Below are positions 5,405 to 11,687 of a stretch of DNA of 17,142 bases, one piece after another. Within the stretch, counting starts at the first letter, position 1, and the number at the start of each line of letters is the position of its first letter. Both the position numbers and the translations under genes were made by a program. Under the pieces are notes generated by a model. It ran no database searches. It was not told the origin of the DNA and saw nothing but the letters and a program-made list of their open reading frames with translations. Location of the stretch: the NCBI GenBank assembly GCA_035289205.1, contig DATDXV010000012.1, positions 1 to 17,142 of the forward strand. Reading direction: 5' to 3'. This stretch comes from DATDXV01 sp035289205. GTDB lineage: Archaea > Aenigmatarchaeota > Aenigmatarchaeia > Aenigmatarchaeales > DATDXV01.

Positions 5405-7840
5405 ATGACAAAAAAATATGAAAGGGTAGAAGACCTGCCTGGAGTGGGGGAGAAGATCGCTGAGAAGCTGAAGAAGAACGGATATCTTGATTTGATGGCG
5501 CTGGCTGCCGCATCTCCAAAGGAACTGATAGAAGTTGCTGAATTGGGAGAGGAGACTGCTGCAAAGATCATTAATATTGCAAGGGAATCTTTGGATATAG
5601 GATATGAGACGGGGACAAAGGTTGCTGAAAGGAAGGCGAAGCAGATAAAGATCACAACCGGGAGCAAGAATCTTGATGAACTTGTGGGGGGCGGGATCGA
5701 GACCTCTGCAACAGTGGAGGCACACGGAGCGTTCAGCAGCGGAAAAAGCCAATTAGCTCATCAGCTTGCTGTTAATGTGCAGCTGTCTCGTGAGAATGGC
5801 GGGGCAGATGGCGCATGCCTGTTCATTGATACAGAAAACACGTTCTCGCCTAACAGGATCGAGAAGATGGCTCTTGCAGTCGGATTGGATCCGCATGTCG
5901 CATTGGAAAACATATTTGTCGGGCGGGCTTACAACGCTGACCATCAGTGCTTATTGATTGAGAACGCCGGGAAAATAATCAGGGAGAAAAATATAAAGCT
6001 CATAGTTGTTGACAGCGTCACTGCTCTCTTCAGAACAGACTATAGCGGAAGAGGCGAACTTGCTCCAAGGCAGCAAAAGCTGAACGGGCATCTGCATGCC
6101 CTGCAGCGCCTGGCTGATATCTATGGCGTGGCTGTCTACATAACAAACCAGGTCATGTCCAGGCCTGATGTCATGTTCGGAGATCCTACTGTGCCGATTG
6201 GCGGGCACATCATGGGACATTTCTGCGTGGCACCAGACACGTTTGTGCAGCTTGCGGACGGCGAAATAAAGGATATCAAGAATATGTCTTTGTATTCACC
6301 TGTAAGCGGCTTTGATCTGTATGGCAAACTGGATGCAGTGAATGGCAGATGCTCTAACGTGCATCTAAACACAAACCCGAGCTATTTATGCGAGATAGAA
6401 ACATCCTCTTCTGTATTGAAAGCCACGCCGCAGCATGGAATCTTCATAAACAGAGGATTTGACATATACGAAATACCTGCAGGCGATGTGAAGCCCGGGG
6501 ATTTCATAGCTGCACCGAAAACAATAGATATAGAAGGCGCAATACAAAGTTTGCCTGCAATTAAAATACCGGTCCTTGTACAGCTTTCGAAGACGCAATC
6601 AAGCACCATAAAGAAGGCTATGGAGAAGAGAGGGATAATAAGGAAACGTAAGATAGATGGATGCGCTATCACTCCAAGACAGCTTAGAAGAGTACTAAAC
6701 CAGGGATATCCTACCCCCAGAGATAATATAGAGGGTCTTGTAAAGCTGCTGAAAATGCCGAAGAGCTTTGCAGACGACTTGAGACCTATTGAGACTAATA
6801 AACACAGGCTGTTGAATATGCCCTCTGTTCTTGATGCAGATCTAGCTGCATGCCTCGGCTATTTCCTGGGGGATGGCAACCTGGAGATATCCTCCCTGAG
6901 GCTCAGAGAAGAACGGCTCGATGTCATAGAACACTATAAGGAAAAGTTCGATGGCATATTCGGCCTTGACTGCAGAATATCAAAGGTAAAGGACAAGAAC
7001 TGCTGGAGCCTGAGTGTAAACAGTGCGCATATAAGGGCTCTCTTCAAGCTCCTATCCGAACACTATCTTGAACTCATTTCGAAATCGCCAAGAAACGTCA
7101 TAGCCGCCTTCATACGAGGGTTTGTGGATGCCGAAGGCTATGTAAGTCAGAATGGAAGCCTGCTTACCGCAGGTCAAATGAATAGAAGCATACTGGAAGC
7201 GATAAGGCTGCTTTTGCTGCGATTCGGAATCAGATCCAGGGTAAGGAAGGCGCATATAGGATGGCTCATGACAGTCGGCGGTCCCAGCTTAAAGACATAT
7301 AGGGATGAAATCGGAGTTACGGCGAACAGCAAGAAGAAAAGGCTGCTGAAATATAACCCAGCCTTCCGCAAAAATACAGACGATATCATACCAGTCAGAA
7401 AGAAAGATATCGCGGCACTTATTAGGTCAGTAGGAGGGCTGCCGTCTCACATGCTAAAACACAGAGAGGTAAGATATGTTGGCAGGCGAGAGCTGCGAAG
7501 AGTTTTGGAGAGACTTGACGGCAAGAAAGTCTCAGGGGAGGCGTTTGTAAAGCTTGAAAAGCTGAGATACTTAGTTCAGTCAAATCTAGGTTGGCAAAAA
7601 GTCAAGAGGATAAAAACTATGAAGGCTCTAGAGCCGCTATACGACCTATCCGTGCCCAACGTCGAGAATTTCATAGCAAACGGCGTGCTCGTCCACAACA
7701 GCACTGTCAGGGTGTACCTTAGAAAGAGCAAGGGACCGAACAGGATTGCAAGGATGATCGATGCCCCGCATCTGCCTGAGAACGAGTGCATCTTCACAAT
7801 TTCTGAAAACGGCTTGGGAGATCCTGAAGAGAAGGAATAA
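5405..7840 (+). CDS. radA: RadA recombinase precursor containing an intein
   Basis: 811-residue precursor; after splicing the recombinase is 319 residues (1-273 plus 766-811), normal for archaeal RadA. The N-terminal helix-hairpin-helix domain (VEDLPGVGEKIAEKL) precedes a RecA-type ATPase. The core has Walker A GAFSSGKS (108-115) and Walker B LIVVDSVTALF. The L2 region MSRPDVMFGDPTVPIGGHIM is followed, after the intein, by STVRVYLRKSKG and IDAPHLPE. RadA forms filaments on single-stranded DNA and catalyses strand exchange. The Walker A reads GAFSSGKS rather than the common GEFGSGKT; the P-loop lysine and serine are kept, so ATP binding should survive. ATG 5405 gives the expected MTKKYERVEDLPG start; an upstream in-frame GTG (5396) directly after the rpa stop is possible. 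It is expressed from the rpa promoter. Confidence 0.95.
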   Translation: MTKKYERVEDLPGVGEKIAEKLKKNGYLDLMALAAASPKELIEVAELGEETAAKIINIARESLDIGYETGTKVAERKAKQIKITTGSKNLDELVGGGIETSATVEAHGAFSSGKSQLAHQLAVNVQLSRENGGADGACLFIDTENTFSPNRIEKMALAVGLDPHVALENIFVGRAYNADHQCLLIENAGKIIREKNIKLIVVDSVTALFRTDYSGRGELAPRQQKLNGHLHALQRLADIYGVAVYITNQVMSRPDVMFGDPTVPIGGHIMGHFCVAPDTFVQLADGEIKDIKNMSLYSPVSGFDLYGKLDAVNGRCSNVHLNTNPSYLCEIETSSSVLKATPQHGIFINRGFDIYEIPAGDVKPGDFIAAPKTIDIEGAIQSLPAIKIPVLVQLSKTQSSTIKKAMEKRGIIRKRKIDGCAITPRQLRRVLNQGYPTPRDNIEGLVKLLKMPKSFADDLRPIETNKHRLLNMPSVLDADLAACLGYFLGDGNLEISSLRLREERLDVIEHYKEKFDGIFGLDCRISKVKDKNCWSLSVNSAHIRALFKLLSEHYLELISKSPRNVIAAFIRGFVDAEGYVSQNGSLLTAGQMNRSILEAIRLLLLRFGIRSRVRKAHIGWLMTVGGPSLKTYRDEIGVTANSKKKRLLKYNPAFRKNTDDIIPVRKKDIAALIRSVGGLPSHMLKHREVRYVGRRELRRVLERLDGKKVSGEAFVKLEKLRYLVQSNLGWQKVKRIKTMKALEPLYDLSVPNVENFIANGVLVHNSTVRVYLRKSKGPNRIARMIDAPHLPENECIFTISENGLGDPEEKE
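6224..7699 (+). mobile_element. RadA intein with LAGLIDADG homing endonuclease
   Basis: A 492-residue in-frame insertion in radA, from Cys274 to Asn765 of the precursor. The splicing signals are intact. Cys1 opens CVAPDTFVQL (block A). ATPQHG is block B with its Thr and His. The C-terminal block is VPNVENFIANGVLVHN, ending His-Asn before extein Ser. Two dodecapeptides, CLGYFLGDGN and FIRGFVDAEG, retain the catalytic acidic residue before the final Gly, so the endonuclease may be active. Two basic helical segments flank it, both with the pattern RxLRRVL (PRQLRRVLNQG and RRELRRVLERL), and may be DNA-recognition modules. The insertion lies at the end of the L2 DNA-binding loop, between GHF and STVRVYLRKSK, so an unspliced RadA should be inactive. 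Confidence 0.93.
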
Positions 7841-7842
7841 TC

Positions 7843-7857
7843 AGGCAAATTGCCTTC
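7843..7857 (+). terminator. Weak hairpin after radA
   Basis: AGGCAAATTGCCT forms a short self-complementary hairpin just after the radA stop, followed by a pyrimidine-rich TCTTACTTCATTT. It may help end the rpa-radA transcript before the convergent gene. The stem is only four or five pairs, so this is a weak call. Confidence 0.25.
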
Positions 7858-7903
7858 TTACTTCATTTATAGCTGACGCTAACCTGCAGAACCAGAAGAA
7901 ATC

Positions 7904-8173
7904 CTAAACTATGTCCCTTTCGGCAATGATTACGAAATCCCCGACAGATTTGACAGCAGAGAACGGAATAAGCATTCTTCCCTGTTCGTCCTCAGAAAGA
8001 TGGAGATCCTGAATCTGCCTTGTCGCCTCTGCAACAACGATGTTCATCAGTTCCCCGGATTCTGTGATGAAAACAACATCGCCAACGATCCCGAACTTCT
8101 TTCCTGTGTCCTCAGAAACGATGACTTTGCCGATAATGTCTCTGCCTCGAACTTTGTCAACCAAAAAATTCAC
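7904..8173 (-). CDS. PRC-barrel domain protein
   Basis: 89 residues, nearly all one PRC-barrel. VRGRDIIGKVIVSEDTG is the first strand pair, FGIVGDVVF the second, then an ESGELMNIVVAEATRQ strand, and IPFSAVKSVGDFVII the closing strands. Length matches stand-alone archaeal PRC-barrel proteins. Some haloarchaeal members (CdpB) act in cell division; others relate to RNA processing. Function here is open. The start is uncertain. GTG 8173 is 27 nt from a TATA box (TATAAATA, about 8197-8204), which suits a leaderless start. TTG 8164 has GAGGTGA upstream and would suit a ribosome-site start. It ends in TAG and is convergent with radA. Confidence 0.85.
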   Translation of the reverse strand: MNFLVDKVRGRDIIGKVIVSEDTGKKFGIVGDVVFITESGELMNIVVAEATRQIQDLHLSEDEQGRMLIPFSAVKSVGDFVIIAERDIV

Positions 8174-8199
8174 CTCTCTAATGTTAGAGCATCAGATAT

Positions 8200-8781
8200 T
8201 TATATCTTTGTTTTTGGGTCATTTTTCATGATTTTTCCCACAACTCTCACAATCCGCTTCTCCATCTGACTCAGGGACATGCGCGCATTATTGATCTTGT
8301 AATCTGCCTTCTTGATCAGCTTCAGTTCCCCTCTTCCAATTTCAGCCCTGTCCCTCTGCCTCAGATAATCAACATTCTCGCCCTTTTCGAATCTCCCTCT
8401 CTTGAGCTCTCTTTTTGCACGGACCCAGAACGGCGCAACAATTGCTATGATAATGGGATTGTTCCCGGACAGTTTTTCCAGATATTCTATTTCCAAGCTG
8501 TTTCTCAAACCCTCTATAACCATCAGCTTCTTCCTCGTTTTCCTTATCTTGTCCCAAAGGCGCTCAACAACAAGCCTTTCCCTGCCCTGCGAATGGAACC
8601 ACTGCGCAACAATCGCATCAGTATGAGGCGAGTATTGGAGACCCCTACGCTTGATCTCTTCGCGTATTATGTCTCCGGATGATATTCCGAATGAATCAAA
8701 GTTTTTGAGAACCATTTCCTTTGCCTTGGTCTTCCCTGAGCCTGGAAGGCCAACGAAACAGAGAATTATCCTTTTGCGCAT
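8200..8781 (-). CDS. UPF0200-type P-loop nucleotide kinase (dephospho-CoA-kinase-like)
   Basis: 193 residues. The P-loop GLPGSGKT (11-18) lies just inside the start, followed by ISSGDIIREEIKRRGL, an acceptor-side segment typical of adenylate/dephospho-CoA kinase folds. A Walker-B-like strand KLMVIEGLRN comes next, then VAPFWVRAKRELKRGR, and a lid segment with RQRDRAEIG (RD..E, the signature of archaeal UPF0200 proteins). It probably phosphorylates a small molecule, but the substrate is not known; archaeal dephospho-CoA kinase is normally a different, GTP-dependent family. A TATA box CTTTTTATT (8801-8809) lies 24 nt before ATG 8781, so it has its own promoter despite following the ATPase gene on the same strand. 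Confidence 0.8.
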   Translation of the reverse strand: MRKRIILCFVGLPGSGKTKAKEMVLKNFDSFGISSGDIIREEIKRRGLQYSPHTDAIVAQWFHSQGRERLVVERLWDKIRKTRKKLMVIEGLRNSLEIEYLEKLSGNNPIIIAIVAPFWVRAKRELKRGRFEKGENVDYLRQRDRAEIGRGELKLIKKADYKINNARMSLSQMEKRIVRVVGKIMKNDPKTKI

Positions 8782-8800
8782 GAATTATATTCATTTCCCG

Positions 8801-8809
8801 AATAAAAAG
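8801..8809 (-). promoter_or_regulatory. TATA box of the UPF0200 kinase
   Basis: On the minus strand CTTTTTATT is centred 24 nt before ATG 8781. The repeated motif AACTCTCAC (8814-8822) lies four bases upstream of it. Confidence 0.5.
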
Positions 8810-8828
8810 CTCGAACTCTCACATTTCA

Positions 8829-9929
8829 TTATGACTTCACGAAGTGTGGCCTGATTTTTGGACTCAGGGCATACATGAAGGCCTTCCCCCTGGATTCTCT
8901 TTGCACAAAGCCGTCAAGCATCAGCCTATGCAGGATATTGTTCACTGATCTCATCGCATGGCCCTTCGTCGCATAAGTCCCGCCAAGTCTTTCAGAGATT
9001 GTCCCTGGGGTCAGCCAGTCCTGTTCGGAAAGTATCTCAAGAACTTTCTTCTGCTTGTAAGGCAATTGAGCGAGCTGCTCCTCCGAAGGCGGACGGGGTG
9101 TGAAGCTTACAGTAGGCTGCTCAACTCTCACATCTGGCAACGTAACTTCCCTATGCTCCTCCTCAATCTCAGCAGCATCAATTTGGGCAAGGTCCTTTTC
9201 CAAAGCTGTATTAATCAATCGATCACACATCTTCAGTACCTCCCTTGGAAAACCTCCTGTTCTGTTATAGACTTTTGCTATTGCAGCATCAGTAAAAGGA
9301 GCTATATCAGTACCTCCAACAGACGAAATACGTCTTTTTATGAGCGCTAAAGTCTCACTTTTGCCGAGAGAATTAAGGTGAACCCTAGTAGTGAAGCGCT
9401 GGTCTAAAGTCTCCAAATCCGTCTTAATCTTCTGCTCTAGAGCAGGCAAACCAGCTACAATTATGCTTATATTGTCTATTTGATCTACTAATATCCTAAA
9501 CCACTCCAAAACGTCTTTGTTAGTCTCATGGGCCTCATCTACCATGAGAAGCAACTGCTTGCCCTGCATCTTTTTGTTAATGTACTTAGGAAGGGTATAT
9601 AGGGTCGGAAGACGCCCTAAAAGACGCTCCCACCAGCTTATCCCGAAGGTATCTGTAAAGATCGTGACAAACTCCTTTGGATCATTTGGAGGTTTGCTTA
9701 CATACATTACACCCATTGAATCAGACATATTAGTCTCAAGCCACTTCAGAAGCGTTGTCTTTCCTGAACCAGTCAGACCTACCACAAGTGCCATTTTATG
9801 CTTAGCCTGGATGTGCTGCTTCAATGCGTCTACCTGAGCTTCATAGCCAACGAAGAAATTGGGATCTATAACCAGGGTAAATGGGGAATAAGACCATCCA
9901 AATTTGGTTTTTGAGTCAGTTTCAGGCAT
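8829..9929 (-). CDS. Orc1/Cdc6-like AAA+ ATPase with C-terminal winged helix
   Basis: 366 residues. An N-terminal YSPFTLVIDPNFFVGYEAQ box (F/Y-V-G-x-E, the entry motif of Cdc6/Orc1 and ExeA/TniB ATPases) precedes Walker A GLTGSGKTT (51-59), Walker B LLLMVDEAH (126-134), a sensor-1 region near IIVAGLP and a sensor-2 motif GGFPREVLKMCDRLI with R229. A 30-residue proline/glutamate linker leads to a winged helix (about 290-358: KKVLEILSEQDWLTPGTISE, then NILHRLMLDGFVQR). AAA+ core plus DNA-binding winged helix is the architecture of archaeal replication initiators, though the sequence is divergent and a regulatory or transposition-related AAA is not excluded. A TATA box (9951-9958) is 25 nt before ATG 9929, and the palindrome array starts about 20 bp beyond it. 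That neighbourhood is why I favour initiator or self-regulator. Confidence 0.8.
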   Translation of the reverse strand: MPETDSKTKFGWSYSPFTLVIDPNFFVGYEAQVDALKQHIQAKHKMALVVGLTGSGKTTLLKWLETNMSDSMGVMYVSKPPNDPKEFVTIFTDTFGISWWERLLGRLPTLYTLPKYINKKMQGKQLLLMVDEAHETNKDVLEWFRILVDQIDNISIIVAGLPALEQKIKTDLETLDQRFTTRVHLNSLGKSETLALIKRRISSVGGTDIAPFTDAAIAKVYNRTGGFPREVLKMCDRLINTALEKDLAQIDAAEIEEEHREVTLPDVRVEQPTVSFTPRPPSEEQLAQLPYKQKKVLEILSEQDWLTPGTISERLGGTYATKGHAMRSVNNILHRLMLDGFVQRESRGKAFMYALSPKIRPHFVKS

Positions 9930-9950
9930 GCGATAGATACGCAGTTCATA

Positions 9951-9958
9951 TATTTAAA
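9951..9958 (-). promoter_or_regulatory. TATA box of the Orc1/Cdc6-like gene
   Basis: TTTAAATA on the minus strand is centred 25 nt before ATG 9929. It lies between the gene and the palindrome array, so proteins bound to the array could occlude or recruit initiation here. Confidence 0.55.
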
Positions 9959-9976
9959 GGTTCATTTCCTATGGAA

Positions 9977-10264
9977 GTGAACATGTGAATAAAAGTGAAC
10001 GTTTCGTGAACATCTTTATGAACTTCACGTGAACATGAAGATTAACTATTTCTCGTTCACGTCTGCGTGAAGATTTCGTGAAGTTCATGTTGCCTTATTT
10101 TAGAATGTTCACGTTCACGTGAACGTTCACGTTAACTTCACGTGAACGTTATTCAAATGTTAAACTTTCTACAGCATTTTGAGTTAATATGTGAGATGGC
10201 TTTTATGATGTTCACGTGAACATGCGTGAAGGACGTGAACGTTTCGTGAACGAGTCACGTGAAC
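9977..10264. repeat. Array of TTCACGTGAA palindromes and half-sites (candidate replication origin or operator array)
   Basis: About 290 bases packed with one motif. Near-complete palindromes TTCACGTGAA lie at 10024-10033, 10114-10123, 10137-10146, 10211-10220 and, with one end changed, 10255-10264. Half-sites (GTTCACG or CGTGAA[CG]) fill the gaps at about 9977, 9995, 10005, 10055, 10066, 10077, 10107, 10125, 10224, 10234 and 10245. A 17-bp unit, GTGAACGTTTCGTGAAC, occurs twice (9995-10011 and 10235-10251). The two clusters are split by an AT-rich stretch at about 10148-10190 that could melt. Position beside an Orc1/Cdc6-like gene, iteron-like repetition and an AT-rich centre are features of archaeal origins. 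The motif does not match the classic ORB box, and an operator array is the main alternative. Confidence 0.7.
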
Positions 10265-10310
10265 AAGAAGCCTTTGGATGGTACTTTTACAACTCTCACG
10301 AGTTAATCGA

Positions 10311-10320
10311 ACTTAAGTAT
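10311..10320 (+). promoter_or_regulatory. TATA-like element of thpR
   Basis: ACTTAAGTAT is centred about 25 nt before ATG 10341, matching the leaderless spacing of the neighbours. The motif AACTCTCAC (10291-10299) lies 11 bases upstream. Confidence 0.4.
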
Positions 10321-10340
10321 TCGCAGCTACATGTATTAGC

Positions 10341-10892
10341 ATGCGTATGTTTATTGGCGCAGACCTACCTGAAGAGCTTCAGAGCAAGATCGCAACACTC
10401 TCAAAGAGGCTCGAGTTCCTTGACGGCAAGTTCGTAGAGCCTCAAAACTTACATGTAAACCTTAAGTTCTTAGGCGAAGTGGATGAAAGCCAGCTAGAAG
10501 CTATAAAGAATGCTCTTATGAGCATTCAAGATAGTTTTGAGCCTTTTAATATTAAAATAAAGGAACTAGGATCCTTCCCTTCCATGAACTACATAAACGT
10601 TGTATGGCTAGGCATAGAGAGCGGAGAGATGGAAGCCATAGCATCCCTCTTGGACCAGAAGCTCGTGCTTGTAGGCTTCGCAGCTGACCACAAGGAGCTA
10701 AAGCTGCACCTTACCCTATGCAGGGTCAAATCTGATAGGAATCTGGATAAGTTCAGGGACCTTTACAAAGAGCTGCAGAGCATAGAGGTAGGAACATTCC
10801 AAGTGGACCAGATACACCTATTCAAATCAACCCTTACGCCATCAGGCCCTGTATACGAGAAGGTCTTTACGGTGAGGCTCGGTGGAAGCTAA
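10341..10892 (+). CDS. thpR: RNA 2',3'-cyclic phosphodiesterase / 2'-5' RNA ligase family protein
   Basis: 183 residues of the 2H phosphoesterase family. MRMFIGADLPEEL is the standard first strand. The two catalytic motifs are at 38-41 (HVNL, within NLHVNLKFLGEV) and 123-126 (HLTL). LGSFPSMNYINVVWLGI and STLTPSGPVYE are further family landmarks, and the length is typical. These proteins open 2',3'-cyclic phosphates on RNA ends, and some join tRNA halves through 2'-5' bonds. The first motif has Asn where Thr or Ser is usual (HxN instead of HxT/S). The Asn may still bind the phosphate, but activity could be altered. The next gene starts within its last codons. Confidence 0.9.
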   Translation: MRMFIGADLPEELQSKIATLSKRLEFLDGKFVEPQNLHVNLKFLGEVDESQLEAIKNALMSIQDSFEPFNIKIKELGSFPSMNYINVVWLGIESGEMEAIASLLDQKLVLVGFAADHKELKLHLTLCRVKSDRNLDKFRDLYKELQSIEVGTFQVDQIHLFKSTLTPSGPVYEKVFTVRLGGS

Positions 10893-11247
10893 AACCCTAA
10901 ACAGGCTTCTTCTTGTATTAGCTGCTATAGGCGTCCTTACCTTCTTCTATTTTGCCCAGGTTTCCCTGGCTACTCCTGTCAAAATAGGGGATCTGAAGGA
11001 CTCTGTTGGCAGGACTGTCAGGGTGGATGGGGAGGTAAGCTATGTAAATGTATTGAAGGAGGGGCATGTTTTCTTTGGCCTCAGGGACAAGACAGGCAAA
11101 ATAACTGTTGTTTCCTTTGCGGGGGCTGGCATAAAGGAGTCCTATGACCTCATAGAAGGGCAGAGCGTATCCATTATAGGGAAGGTGCAGAAGTACAAGG
11201 GAAAGCTGGAGGTTGTTGCCAAGAACATAGCTATTTCGGAGACCTGA
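10882..11247 (+). CDS. Membrane-anchored or secreted OB-fold protein
   Basis: 121 residues. A charged start (MEAKTLNR) and one hydrophobic segment (about 9-27, LLLVLAAIGVLTFFYFAQV) form a signal anchor. An OB fold follows: GRTVRVDGEVSYVN, GHVFFGLRDKTGKITVVSF, GQSVSIIGKVQKYKGKLEVV and AKNIAI. This is the nucleic-acid-binding (tRNA anticodon-type) OB pattern seen in small archaeal exported proteins, perhaps for binding extracellular DNA or RNA at the cell surface; that role is inference. The start is a GTG at 10882, 11 bases inside the thpR reading frame, so the two are translationally coupled. It ends in TGA, with its last 17 bases convergent with the gene on the other strand. Confidence 0.75.
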   Translation: MEAKTLNRLLLVLAAIGVLTFFYFAQVSLATPVKIGDLKDSVGRTVRVDGEVSYVNVLKEGHVFFGLRDKTGKITVVSFAGAGIKESYDLIEGQSVSIIGKVQKYKGKLEVVAKNIAISET

Positions 11248-11548
11248 TCTTCCTCTGGACTTCCAGGTATTTCAGGACATCATCCAAGGTTGTATTTTCC
11301 TTCCCTGGCTTTAGCCTGATTGCCTTTACAACGGATCCTATCTGCTCCACGCGTTCCACATCAACGAAGTATCTCAGGTAACCATAAACTATCCTGGAAA
11401 CTGTTTTAGGATCAACCTTTCTGCCAGTAGCCTCCGACATGTATTTGGCAAGACCGCGAATATGCAGGACTCCAACACGCCTCAAAACTTCCAGCAGCAA
11501 GGCTATGTATTGCCTTGTTTTTTCAGTTAATCCGCTTGGGATATGCAT
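11231..11548 (-). CDS. Small uncharacterised protein with probable helix-turn-helix
   Basis: 105 residues from ATG 11548 (a GTG at 11551 adds one residue). A helix TRQYIALLLEVLRRVG is followed by LHIRGLAKYMSEATGRKVD and PKTVSRIVYGYLRYF, the order of a helix-turn-helix with a wing-like VEQIGSVVKAIRLKP, then an acidic-basic tail. I recognise no family. A DNA-binding role is plausible but not shown. A TATA-like CTTTTTATAC (about 11595-11604) would leave a leader of about 25 nt. The end overlaps the convergent OB-fold gene by 17 bases. Confidence 0.6.
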   Translation of the reverse strand: MHIPSGLTEKTRQYIALLLEVLRRVGVLHIRGLAKYMSEATGRKVDPKTVSRIVYGYLRYFVDVERVEQIGSVVKAIRLKPGKENTTLDDVLKYLEVQRKIRSPK

Positions 11549-11594
11549 CACCCTTATCCATATGCCACACCTGTGACATATACTCTTTCCCGAA

Positions 11595-11604
11595 GTATAA
11601 AAAG
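11595..11604 (-). promoter_or_regulatory. TATA-like element for the small helix-turn-helix gene
   Basis: CTTTTTATAC on the minus strand is centred about 50 nt before ATG 11548, so the transcript would have a short leader, unlike most neighbours. Confidence 0.35.
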
Positions 11605-11666
11605 CTTGTTTATATGGCTTCTTCCATGAAAGAAGCTGTTTTAGAGGTTTTCTGGAGGAGCGAATA

Positions 11667-11685
11667 GTTCATCTATGCAATGAAC
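11667..11685 (-). terminator. Short hairpin after the 214-aa gene
   Basis: Arms GTTCAT and ATGAAC surround a 7-nt loop immediately downstream of the stop codon. No T-run follows on the minus strand, so it may be a weak end signal or chance. Confidence 0.2.
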
Positions 11686-11687
11686 TC

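Noticed and set aside
10216..10437. Plus-strand frame of 73 aa through the palindrome array into thpR
   Set aside because: It is out of frame with thpR, made of the repeat array and then a shadow of thpR, with no promoter of its own.
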